Source: Desulfobulbaceae bacterium
Lineage (GTDB): Bacteria > Desulfobacterota > Desulfobulbia > Desulfobulbales > UBA5123
DNA: 9,551 nucleotides
Reading direction: 5' to 3'
Assembly: GCA_029865195.1 (NCBI GenBank)
Contig: JAOUHH010000090.1
Coordinates: 1 to 9,551 of the forward strand
The notes beneath the pieces are model-generated. The model made no database searches and had not been told where the DNA came from. It saw only the letters and a list, made by a program, of their open reading frames with translations. The translations under genes were made by a program, and so were the position numbers. Numbering within the stretch: position 1 is the stretch's first letter; every line of letters starts with the position of its first letter. Below are positions 1 through 5,760 of the stretch, in pieces.

Positions 1-2
1 GG

Positions 3-374
3 CTCACCAAGATCGAATGTATCCGCATGGAGTTGGGTGAGTGCGACGCCTCCGGCCGCTGCCGGCCGGTTCCCAAGGATGGCTCGAACTTCATGATCGA
101 GGCCGATGCCATCATCCCGGCGATCAGTCAGGATATGGACCCCACCGTCAACAACGGCGCCGATCTGGCTCTTGCCCGCTGGGGAACCTTTGTGGTGGAC
201 GAGGTCACCATGCAGACCTCGCAGGAAGGGGTTTTCGCCGGCGGTGACGCGGTGCTCGGTCCGCAGACCGTGGCCAAGGCGATCTTCCAGGCCAAGGAGG
301 CGGCGGAGTCCATCATCCGGTACCTCGAAGGACGCGATCTCAAGGAAGGGCGGGTTGCACCGGCCGAATATTAA
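3..374 (+). CDS. FAD-dependent NAD(P)H oxidoreductase, GltD-like, C-terminal part (5' end outside window)
   Basis: The frame is open from base 3 to the TAA at 372-374, so only about the last 123 residues are visible and the start lies upstream of the window. The segment matches the C-terminal nucleotide-binding part of the glutamate synthase small-subunit (GltD)/NADPH-dependent flavoprotein family. The visible marks are the 'EADAIIPAISQD' stretch (usually AIGQ in this family, here AISQ), 'RWGTFVVDEVTMQTS' and the FAD-contacting 'GVFAGGDAVLGPQTVAKAI' motif, followed by a helix ending in 'AAESIIRYLEG'. Such subunits pass electrons between NAD(P)H and a partner iron-sulfur or glutamate synthase subunit; which partner applies here cannot be told from this fragment. 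A strong terminator follows 28 bases after the stop, so this is the last gene of its transcript. The family call is firm and the exact substrate unknown. Confidence 0.88.
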   Translation, partial: LTKIECIRMELGECDASGRCRPVPKDGSNFMIEADAIIPAISQDMDPTVNNGADLALARWGTFVVDEVTMQTSQEGVFAGGDAVLGPQTVAKAIFQAKEAAESIIRYLEGRDLKEGRVAPAEY

Positions 375-401
375 AAAATTTAGGTTTGATAGGAAAACAG
401 A

Positions 402-447
402 AACCCCCCTGGCGGCTTTGAATACTGCCGGGGGGGTTCTATTTTTT
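402..447 (+). terminator. Rho-independent terminator of the oxidoreductase gene
   Basis: A 12-bp stem (402-413 with 427-438; AACCCCCCTGGC against GCCGGGGGGGTT, with one T-G wobble) closes a 13-base loop. It is followed two bases later by a six-T run at 442-447. It lies 28 bases after the stop of the oxidoreductase fragment and separates it from the downstream repeat-protein gene. Confidence 0.9.
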
Positions 448-482
448 ATAATTGATATTAACAAACTAATGGATAGTAGTTG

Positions 483-511
483 TTGCTTTAAAAAGGCAGC
501 CAGATGATAAT
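483..511 (+). promoter_or_regulatory. Candidate sigma70-type promoter for the repeat-protein gene
   Basis: TTGCTT at 483-488 and GATAAT at 506-511 are separated by exactly 17 bases. The -10 matches the consensus at five of six positions and the -35 at three of six. It lies in the AT-rich gap behind the upstream terminator and would give a leader of about 100 bases before the ATG at 620. It was found by eye only; other weak pairs exist in the same AT-rich stretch. Confidence 0.35.
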
Positions 512-619
512 GGTATCTGTTGTGGTTTTGTTGCGTGGATATCGTAATTGCGGGAGGGATGCAGCGATAGAGCATTCGGTTAAGTTAAGAGATATTCAGG
601 GAATACGGAGGGCTTGGAC

Positions 620-2155
620 ATGATAGATCGCAAGATATCAATATTGGCTGTAGTGTTTGGCTGGCTAGCTTTTGTGGCAGTTTCCGGAGTATGGGCGGCA
701 CCGCCACAGGTCAACAATAAATTACAGTTCTCGTTTACTGCTCTGCCTAATTTAGTAATGACTGATACAGCCGGGGCATTACAGCTTTGTTTGATTAATA
801 ATGGTGCAGACGGATTTGTTTTATATGACGGAGGTGGCAACCTTGACCAGATTGTTTTTTCAATTCCGGCAGGGCAAACTGCGAGCGATTTAATCAACAA
901 TGCAGCTTCGATTTATTGTGAATCCAAACATCCCGATTGGGCATGTACGGTTCGCCCCGTTGGAGACGCGGTTACGGTAACAGTCAGGCCAGCCTTGACC
1001 ACACCCGTGGCCGTAGCCGCAGGTGCGACAATCTATTTTGTGGTTGACGGCGGCGTATTCAACGCTGAACCCGGCGCCGTTACCGTCGGTGTCGAGCAAC
1101 AGATTGCTCCGTCTAGAGCAGCAAATCCTGTCAATAGTTCAATGTCTGTTGTAAAGGTGAGCGAAGCGCAAGCAATATATTATGAAATTGATCCGACGGT
1201 TCCTTATTCAATTAAGGACGGTATCTCTTGGACTGAGGTATCTGGTATCCCGTCAGGTTTTGCTGACGGGGTCGATAATGGCATTACCAAAGAAAGCGAC
1301 CCGACGGTTCCTCCATCAATTAAGGACGGTATCTCTTGGTCAGAGGTATCTGGTATCCCATCAGGTTTTGCCGACGGTGTCGATAACGGCATCACCAGTG
1401 AAAGCGATCCGACGGTTCCTCCATCAATTAAGGACGGTATCTCTTGGTCAGAGGTAACTGATATCCCGTCAGGTTTTGCCGATGGGGTCGATAACGGCAT
1501 AATTTTGGAAACCGACCCGCAGGTTGGGACAATTGCGACCAACAGTATCCCTAAATGGAATGGGAGCGAACTGGTCAGCTCCGGCTCGATCATAGAGGAT
1601 GGCAGCAAACGAGTGGGTATTGGCGCCACCACACCCCAGCAGCAACTTGACGTGCAGGGGGCGTTGAAGATCGGCTATGTCGCTGAAGCCTGCACGTCCG
1701 CCAAGGCCGGCTCCATCCGCTGGAACGGAACGGCCAAGCAGTTCGAAGGGTGCGACGGCTCGGCCTGGCAGGGGTTGAGCAGCATTGGCGGTAGCAACGA
1801 TGGTGGGCGGATACTGCTTTCTGATTTGGCACGGTATTATGTGAGGACTTATGCCGGCGCCCGAACGGTGAGCGGGAGACAAGGATTTGTTGATTTAAAA
1901 TATTATCAAATTGAGCAGGTAGGCGCCAATGGGCTTGCTTTGGTTGAATATGTAAAGAAGTGGTCCGGAACGACTGAAAAAGCTACCGTGTGTTTTGTTT
2001 CAACAGTTACTGGTTCATGTAGATGGTCGGAATCTAGTGAATATGGGTTCCCGATACAAGTGGAGTATACGGTGACCTTATTGGGGCTCAAGACCCTTAC
2101 AAAGGTGAATGGTTCAATGAACGGTGGGGAAGGTTTGATCCCTTGGGAAAAGTAA
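620..2155 (+). CDS. Exported mosaic protein with three 36-residue tandem repeats and a tail-fibre-like linker
   Basis: I do not recognise a named family over the whole length (511 aa). The ATG at 620 is chosen because GGAGGG at 607-612 sits 7 bases upstream; a TTG at 614 would almost touch it. Residues 1-26 form a signal peptide with a likely cut after VWA. Residues 27-190 are a beta-rich domain of unknown function. Residues 191-298 are three tandem repeats of 36 residues, consensus DPTVPPSIKDGISW..V, then IPSGFADGVDNGI. Next comes a linker with VGIGATTP (332-339) and QLDVQGALKIG, the pattern that commonly precedes tail-fibre or S74-type C-terminal regions. A Cys-bounded module (C358-C378, ending CDGSAW) follows. 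The last 120 residues are unknown, with no recognisable S74 catalytic domain. The gene is AT-richer than its neighbours except at about 1560-1790, and faces the opposite way to the block on its right, which suggests acquisition. It is probably a surface or secreted protein, perhaps a binding protein; this is inference. Confidence 0.85.
   Translation: MIDRKISILAVVFGWLAFVAVSGVWAAPPQVNNKLQFSFTALPNLVMTDTAGALQLCLINNGADGFVLYDGGGNLDQIVFSIPAGQTASDLINNAASIYCESKHPDWACTVRPVGDAVTVTVRPALTTPVAVAAGATIYFVVDGGVFNAEPGAVTVGVEQQIAPSRAANPVNSSMSVVKVSEAQAIYYEIDPTVPYSIKDGISWTEVSGIPSGFADGVDNGITKESDPTVPPSIKDGISWSEVSGIPSGFADGVDNGITSESDPTVPPSIKDGISWSEVTDIPSGFADGVDNGIILETDPQVGTIATNSIPKWNGSELVSSGSIIEDGSKRVGIGATTPQQQLDVQGALKIGYVAEACTSAKAGSIRWNGTAKQFEGCDGSAWQGLSSIGGSNDGGRILLSDLARYYVRTYAGARTVSGRQGFVDLKYYQIEQVGANGLALVEYVKKWSGTTEKATVCFVSTVTGSCRWSESSEYGFPIQVEYTVTLLGLKTLTKVNGSMNGGEGLIPWEK
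1190..1513 (+). repeat. Three tandem 108-bp repeats inside the exported protein gene
   Basis: The units are 1190-1297, 1298-1405 and 1406-1513, each exactly 108 bp (36 codons) and in frame. Units 2 and 3 are nearly identical over their first half, while unit 1 differs at a few codons (Y for P, T for S). The array ends with the next partial unit, DPQV, at 1514. Substitutions include many third-position changes, so the copies are not brand new but are still close enough to recombine. Confidence 0.95.
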
Positions 2156-2158
2156 GGC

Positions 2159-2287
2159 TTACTTGACGCGCAGGCTGGCCGAGTTGAGTGCGCCGATGTA
2201 GCGGCTGATGCCGCCCACCAACTTAGCGGCCATTGTGGAGAGGGAATACGGATCCTTGAGCAGTTTGACGTCGTCCGGTTGCTGGAA
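2159..2287 (-). pseudogene. 3' remnant of an N-acetylmuramoyl-L-alanine amidase (Amidase_3) gene
   Basis: Read on the minus strand from 2287 to the TAA at 2159-2161, this encodes about 42 residues that align without gaps to the C-terminus of the intact amidase at 6035-7849. By my hand alignment 18 of 39 positions are identical, including P, LxDP, LV.G.SRY, G.LN and ASL. It corresponds to the segment after the last catalytic Glu, so no active site remains. There is no start codon or upstream coding part: to its right lies a terminator hairpin and then the diguanylate cyclase gene. The divergence from the intact copy indicates an old paralogue, not a fresh duplication. Its stop codon is 3 bases from the stop of the repeat-protein gene. 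A complete gene has evidently been deleted or replaced here. Confidence 0.8.
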
Positions 2288-2295
2288 ATTATTAC

Positions 2296-2336
2296 AAAAA
2301 ACCTCCTTTCGGCGTGAGCCGGAGGGAGGTTTTTTT
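2296..2336. terminator. Bidirectional terminator between converging transcripts
   Basis: AAAAAACCTCC-TTT-CGGC (2296-2313) pairs with GCCG-GAG-GGAGGTTTTTT (2318-2335) around a GTGA loop, with A and T tracts on the two sides. It serves the plus-strand repeat-protein gene (stop at 2155) and the minus-strand diguanylate cyclase (stop at 2364). The TTT/GAG segment forms T-G wobbles on the plus transcript but A-C mismatches on the minus transcript, so it should be stronger in the plus direction. Confidence 0.85.
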
Positions 2337-2363
2337 ATGGAGCTGCCTGAGGTCGTAGCGCGG

Positions 2364-3530
2364 TTACAGGTCGCAGCAGTGGGCCATCACCTGGTTGCGG
2401 CCGTGGCTTTTGGCGGCGTAGAGTTGTTCGTCGGCAAATTTCAGCATCTCGTCAAGGCTGTAGGCGCCGCCGCCGGTGGCGACGCCGATACTGGCGGTAA
2501 TGCGGATTTGCTTGCCGCCGCCGATATCCACAGGTGTTTCCTCGATCAATCTTCTGATCCCCTCGAACAGCGTCTCCACCTTGTCGGGCGACACCGCCAC
2601 GGCCAGGATGCAGAATTCTTCACCGCCCATCCGCGCCAGCACGTCGGTATCTCGCATCCTTCGGGAGAGCAGCCTGCCGATGTGTTTGAGCGTCCGGTCA
2701 CCGGCGTCGTGACCGTAGGTGTCGTTGACCTTCTTGAAGAAATCGATATCGAGCATGCCGCAGGCAAGGGTGAACTTGCTGCGCACCGCGCCGGCAAAGA
2801 GCTTGCTGCCGAATTCGAAGAAATAACGCCGGTTGTAGAGGCCGGTGAGGTAGTCCTTGATCGCCGCATCCTTGATGGTCTGGATGTTGTAGAGCAGGTC
2901 CAGGCACTGGTTGACCCGGCAGTAGAATTCCTCGGTGAGGAAGGTCTGTTTGACCAAAAAGTCGTTGGCGCCGTATTTGATGAAGTTGGCGGCCATGATC
3001 TGGTCGCCCTGCGATGAGATGCCGATGATGGCGAGTTCGTCGCGTTTGTGGGTGCGGCGGAAGGCCTGGGTCAGTTGCAGGCCGGTCATCTCCGGCATCT
3101 CGAAATCGGCGATCAGCAGTTTGAGATCGGGGTGCAGCGCCGACAGGGAGAGGGCCTCCGGGCCGGAGGCGGCGGCAAACACCTGAAAGCGGTGCATCTT
3201 CAGGAGATTGACGAGCACCGCCCGGAAGAATCCAGAATCGTCCGCGACCAGGACCTTGGTTTGAGTGTTGCGTTCGAGGCGCTGCACCATGGTGACCAGG
3301 TAGTCGGGAGCGTCAGGGTTGTCCTTGAGGACATAGTCAACCACGCTCTTTGACCAGACCATCTCCCGCACGCCCTTGTTCAGGTTGCCGGTGAAAACGA
3401 TCACCGGGATATTCCGGGCCATGACCAGATCAATGATCTCGCCGTTGGGTGCGTCCGGGAGTTTGAGATCGAGGATGGCGCAAAAAAAGGGCGCGTCGGC
3501 ATCGTCGAGCAGTCGGATCGCCTCGGCCAT
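2364..3530 (-). CDS. Response regulator diguanylate cyclase (REC-REC-GGDEF), main ORF after an in-frame amber codon
   Basis: The visible ORF has 388 aa from an ATG at 3530, but the natural gene begins at 3629 (see the 5' fragment entry); a TAG at 3540-3542 splits it. In the 388-aa numbering, residues 1-90 are the rest of the first receiver domain (acceptor Asp21 in AILDLKLP, Thr47 in VFTG, Lys69). Residues 91-215 are a complete second receiver (Asp97-Asp98, acceptor Asp142 in IADFEMPEMTG). Residues 225-385 are the GGDEF domain, with GGEEF at 302-306, the metal-binding LDIDFFKKVND stretch and a canonical RxxD product-inhibition site (293-296, five residues before GGEEF). The layout is that of PleD-like enzymes, which make cyclic di-GMP in the cytoplasm when a receiver is phosphorylated. 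The gene follows the SUMF1-like gene with a 42-base gap and is probably co-transcribed. If translation restarts at 3530, the product lacks the first receiver's acidic pocket but keeps REC2 and a catalytic GGEEF. Confidence 0.9.
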   Translation of the reverse strand: MAEAIRLLDDADAPFFCAILDLKLPDAPNGEIIDLVMARNIPVIVFTGNLNKGVREMVWSKSVVDYVLKDNPDAPDYLVTMVQRLERNTQTKVLVADDSGFFRAVLVNLLKMHRFQVFAAASGPEALSLSALHPDLKLLIADFEMPEMTGLQLTQAFRRTHKRDELAIIGISSQGDQIMAANFIKYGANDFLVKQTFLTEEFYCRVNQCLDLLYNIQTIKDAAIKDYLTGLYNRRYFFEFGSKLFAGAVRSKFTLACGMLDIDFFKKVNDTYGHDAGDRTLKHIGRLLSRRMRDTDVLARMGGEEFCILAVAVSPDKVETLFEGIRRLIEETPVDIGGGKQIRITASIGVATGGGAYSLDEMLKFADEQLYAAKSHGRNQVMAHCCDL

Positions 3531-3539
3531 GCTTTTTGC

Positions 3540-3629
3540 CTAGGTCACCCGGAAGTCGGCTGCGGTGAACTTCATCCGCAACAATGTGCCGGCCGCGCTG
3601 CTGTCCTCAACCACCAGGATATTCTTCAT
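3540..3629 (-). pseudogene. 5' fragment of the diguanylate cyclase gene, ended by in-frame TAG
   Basis: From the ATG at 3627-3629 the frame reads 29 residues starting MKNILVVEDSS, a textbook first strand of a receiver domain with its acidic pocket (Glu8, Asp9). It then meets TAG at 3540-3542 and continues in the same frame, without a shift, into the long ORF below. GGAGG lies 10 bases before this ATG, so it is the genuine start of a 421-codon gene. One transition, CAG to TAG (Gln in '...FRVTQAKSM'), would explain the interruption. A recent nonsense mutation or a sequencing or assembly error is most likely. The ATG at 3530 lies 9 bases past the TAG and has only a weak AGG before it, so coupled re-initiation is possible. 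Confidence 0.8.
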
Positions 3630-3671
3630 CGTGCTGTAGCCTCCGCCAGTCTCGGTATTGCCGGGTTCTGA

Positions 3672-4493
3672 TTATTCCTTTCTCGCCGCTTGGCCGGGGT
3701 CAACCGCCGGCAGAACCAGCCGGAAACCAAGAAAATCGTTGCGATAATGGGGTTTGCACCAATCCCGGTTGGCAGAGCGGACAAACCATGCCTCGGTGGC
3801 CCAGCCGCCGCTGCGGATCACCCGGTTGTTATCCGCGCTGGGTGAAGGGCTCAGGGGGTCGACAACCGGCTCGGGGGCATACGGGGAGCCGTCCCAGGAA
3901 TCGGCGCACCATTCCCAGAGGTTGCCGTGCATGTCGTACAGCCCCCAGGCATTGGGTTGTTTTCTGGCCACCGGTTGAACCGAATCGCCGGCGTTGTAGC
4001 AGTACCAGCCGATGGCGTCCAGGGCGGGGTCGAAGTCGCAGGATGTTTGCGTGATCGGGCCGTTGGCAAAGGCGGTTGTGCTGCCGGCGCGGGCCGCGTA
4101 TTCGAATTCAGCCTCGGTGGGTAGGCGGTAGTTGTGGCCGGTGCGGCGATTCAGCGTCTCGATGAACTCCTGCACCTCGAACCAGGAAACGGTTTCCACC
4201 GGGCAGTCTGGGCCGCAGTCGGCGTGATGGGAGGGGTTGCTGCCCATTATCTCCTGCCACTGGCCTTGCGTCACCTCGGTGGTCTGCATGTAAAAGGGGC
4301 GCGAGATGGTCACCTGATGCTCCGTTTCGTCCTGATCCCGTGACGGTTCATCGCTCGGGCTGCCCATGGTGAAGGTTCCGGCCGGCAGAAGGCGGAAGGT
4401 CATCCCGATTTCGTTTTTGAATTCAGCGGCGCCGGCCGTGCTGGCTGTACCCAGCCAGACCAGGATCGCGGCTGCAGCAGTCGATTGGCGCAT
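3672..4493 (-). CDS. Exported SUMF1/FGE-fold protein lacking the FGE catalytic cysteines
   Basis: The protein has 273 aa. The ATG at 4493 is preferred over an upstream TTG (4529) because GAGGGA lies 6 bases before it and it opens directly into a signal peptide (residues 1-23, ending AGAA). Residues 28-262 form a formylglycine-generating-enzyme/sulfatase-modifying-factor domain, with typical motifs: GMTFRLLPAGTFTMGSP, TEVTQGQW, PVETVSW, YRLPTEAEFEYAAR, GLYDMHGNLWEW and a final FLGFRL. In true FGE a catalytic Cys pair lies after the RVxRGGS motif; here the corresponding stretch RVIRSGGWATEAWFVRSA has no Cys. Six other Cys (93, 97, 152, 165, 196, 246) could form disulfides in the periplasm. It is therefore more likely a binding or structural member of the fold than a sulfatase activator. 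The diguanylate cyclase follows after 42 bases on the same strand, so it may be the periplasmic partner of a signalling pair; that is inference. Confidence 0.87.
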   Translation of the reverse strand: MRQSTAAAAILVWLGTASTAGAAEFKNEIGMTFRLLPAGTFTMGSPSDEPSRDQDETEHQVTISRPFYMQTTEVTQGQWQEIMGSNPSHHADCGPDCPVETVSWFEVQEFIETLNRRTGHNYRLPTEAEFEYAARAGSTTAFANGPITQTSCDFDPALDAIGWYCYNAGDSVQPVARKQPNAWGLYDMHGNLWEWCADSWDGSPYAPEPVVDPLSPSPSADNNRVIRSGGWATEAWFVRSANRDWCKPHYRNDFLGFRLVLPAVDPGQAARKE

Positions 4494-4527
4494 GTTCGTT
4501 CCCTCGGGGGTTGGGTTCGGTTGAGTC

Positions 4528-4564
4528 AAAAAAAGGGCGTGACGGATGCTTTCGTCACGCCCTT
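4528..4564 (-). terminator. Rho-independent terminator of the peroxiredoxin gene
   Basis: A perfect 12-bp stem (4553-4564 with 4533-4544; AAGGGCGTGACG and its complement) with an 8-base loop is followed on the minus strand by a run of seven T (4534-4528). It lies about 32 bases past the peroxiredoxin stop and insulates that operon from the SUMF1-like gene. A run of nine G (4565-4573 on the plus strand) borders the stem. Confidence 0.92.
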
Positions 4565-4596
4565 GGGGGGGGGCGGGTATATGTTCGGCAGGTTGG

Positions 4597-5187
4597 TTAT
4601 TCGCCGAATTTGCTCAGGTAGGCAGCGACACCTTCGGCGGTGGGCTTCATCGCCTCCTCGCCGGGTTTCCAGTTGGCCGGGCAGACGTCGCCGTGCTCTT
4701 CGAAGAATTGCAGGGCGTCGACCATCCGCAGCGCTTCGTCGACGTTGCGGCCCAGCGGAAGATCGTTGACCACCGCATGGCGGACCACGCCTTTCTTGTC
4801 GATCAGGAACAGGCCGCGCAGGGAGATGCCGTCCGGCAGCAGAACCCCGTAGGACTCGGCAATGCTCTTGTTGAGGTCAGCCACCAGCGGGAACTGGATG
4901 TTGCCGATGCCGCCGTCCTTGACCGGGGTGTTCTTCCAGGCCAGGTGGGAGAACTGGGAGTCCACGGAGACGCCGATGAGCTGGCAGTTGCGTTTCTGAA
5001 ACTCGCCCAGCGCCCGGTTGAAGGCAAGGATCTCCGACGGGCAGACAAAGGTGAAATCCAGGGGATAGAAAAAGAGCACCACATACTGCTCGCGCAGGTC
5101 GAAGAGGGTCAGCTCGGCAAAGGTGTTATCAGGCATGACTGCCTGAGCGGTGAAATTTGGGGCTTGTTTGGTTACCAGGGTACACAT
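4597..5187 (-). CDS. Typical 2-Cys peroxiredoxin (AhpC/Prx1 family)
   Basis: The 196-aa protein starts at the ATG at 5187, with GGAGGA about 7 bases upstream; a longer reading frame upstream has no ribosome site. It reduces hydrogen peroxide and alkyl hydroperoxides in the cytoplasm. The peroxidatic Cys49 sits in the family motif PxxxTxxC (Pro42, Thr46, Cys49; FTFVCPSE), and the resolving Cys169 sits in VCPANW. The active-site Arg is probably Arg124. GGIG at 92-95 corresponds to the GGLG loop tied to over-oxidation sensitivity, but the C-terminus ends AYLSKFGE with no clear YF helix, so sensitivity cannot be predicted. Length and motifs are normal for the Prx1/AhpC group. No AhpF- or thioredoxin-type reductant is adjacent. 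A small Cys-rich winged-helix gene ends 46 bases upstream on the same strand, and a strong terminator follows, so the two form a short redox operon. Confidence 0.96.
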   Translation of the reverse strand: MCTLVTKQAPNFTAQAVMPDNTFAELTLFDLREQYVVLFFYPLDFTFVCPSEILAFNRALGEFQKRNCQLIGVSVDSQFSHLAWKNTPVKDGGIGNIQFPLVADLNKSIAESYGVLLPDGISLRGLFLIDKKGVVRHAVVNDLPLGRNVDEALRMVDALQFFEEHGDVCPANWKPGEEAMKPTAEGVAAYLSKFGE

Positions 5188-5233
5188 GCGGTATTCCTCC
5201 GATTGAATGTAAAAAGTGGTTGGTGGCCCGTAT

Positions 5234-5473
5234 TTAGATGGCGGCGCGGCCGGCGGCGGTGATGGCATACTTGCAGCGTGCCGGGCTCTCGATATGGCCG
5301 CTGTTCTTGAGCGCGGTCAGTTTGCAGCTTACCGCTTTGCTCTCCATGCCACACGCGGCGGCGATCTCCTTGCAGGCGCAAGGTTCAGACTGACTGGCCA
5401 TGGCGGTGAGGATCTTTTTCTGCTCGGCGCTCAGTTCACTCTTGCTGCCACATTTTTTGGTTGCACAACCCAT
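5234..5473 (-). CDS. Small Cys-rich winged-helix DNA-binding protein, probable redox-sensing regulator
   Basis: The 79-aa protein starts at the ATG at 5473, with GGAGG 7 bases upstream. Residues 14-79 look like a compact winged helix-turn-helix: a first helix (LSAEQKKILTAMA), the helix-turn-helix (CKEIAAACGMESKAVSCKLTALKNSG) and a wing (HIESPARCKYAITAAGRAAI), similar to MarR/ArsR-type folds. It has seven Cys (3, 8, 32, 34, 41, 50, 67), an unusually high load, in CxxxxC (3-8), CxC (32-34) and single positions, so it could bind a metal or iron-sulfur cluster or sense oxidants through thiols. It lies directly before the peroxiredoxin gene on the same strand, with a perfect palindrome about 30 bases before its own start, which fits an autoregulated redox sensor. 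I do not recognise a characterised homologue; the fold call is good and the sensing role is inferred. Confidence 0.82.
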   Translation of the reverse strand: MGCATKKCGSKSELSAEQKKILTAMASQSEPCACKEIAAACGMESKAVSCKLTALKNSGHIESPARCKYAITAAGRAAI

Positions 5474-5502
5474 CTTTTTGCCTCCGTTGGAATGATTTAT
5501 GG

Positions 5503-5516
5503 TTGAACTTGTTCAA
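5503..5516. promoter_or_regulatory. Perfect palindrome, candidate operator of the redox operon
   Basis: TTGAACTTGTTCAA is a perfect inverted repeat with 6-bp arms and a 2-base centre, 29 bases upstream of the regulator's ATG. It overlaps a second palindrome, CAATATTG, at 5514-5521. It lies in a short AT-rich gap between the small hypothetical gene and the regulator, where an operator is expected. No convincing -35/-10 pair could be fixed around it. Confidence 0.5.
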
Positions 5517-5543
5517 TATTGATTTTGTTTGCAGGCGCTCCGT

Positions 5544-5750
5544 TCATGGTTCCTGCCGGCCGCCGTCCCATTGGTGGCTGCGCTGTTCACGCTCCGCCTC
5601 CAGGCGGATTTTGTAGGCACAGTCCTGGACGATACCGAAGAGCAGCCGGCAGCCGTCGTCGGTGGCCGCAGCCTGTCCTTCGTCGGCCAGGATGAGCATC
5701 TCGCGGCTCAACTGTATCACCTTTCTGATGTAGGGGTTGTCATCTTGCAT
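5544..5750 (-). CDS. Small conserved-type hypothetical protein
   Basis: The protein has 68 aa from the ATG at 5750 (MQDDNPYIRKVIQLSREM...). The frame is open further up to a TTG at 5768, but neither start has a Shine-Dalgarno sequence, unlike every other gene here. It is mostly helical and acidic at first (LSREMLILADEGQAA), has a DDGC-LLFGIVQDCAYKIR core with two Cys, and ends in a charged, probably disordered tail. The look (NPYI-KVI-LSR, LADEG, DDGC, DCAYKIR) resembles small uncharacterised proteins I associate with deltaproteobacteria, but I cannot name a family. It stops 70 bases before the Cys-rich regulator gene. Upstream lie a sigma54-like element and a cluster of inverted-repeat half-sites. 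No function can be assigned. Confidence 0.65.
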   Translation of the reverse strand: MQDDNPYIRKVIQLSREMLILADEGQAAATDDGCRLLFGIVQDCAYKIRLEAEREQRSHQWDGGRQEP

Positions 5751-5760
5751 GGCTGGTACA

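Noticed and set aside
1190..1513. CRISPR array or non-coding satellite
   Set aside because: The units are 108 bp, directly abutting without spacers, in frame and part of one open reading frame with a signal peptide.
2208..3017. Plus-strand reading frame of 269 codons opposite the diguanylate cyclase
   Set aside because: It is antisense to a gene with clear REC and GGDEF motifs; long empty frames are common opposite GC-rich genes, and no family features are visible.
3540..3542. TAG as a pyrrolysine (or otherwise recoded) codon
   Set aside because: Considered because some deltaproteobacteria use pyrrolysine, but no Pyl genes are visible, mutS in this window uses TAG as a real stop, and a single CAG-to-TAG change is simpler.
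4565..4573. Run of nine G as a quadruplex or slippage switch
   Set aside because: It lies in non-coding sequence beside a terminator; a single G run does not make a quadruplex and there is no gene in which slippage would matter.
4546..5262. Plus-strand frame of 238 codons opposite the peroxiredoxin
   Set aside because: The minus strand encodes an unambiguous peroxiredoxin with both active Cys; the plus frame also runs through its terminator.
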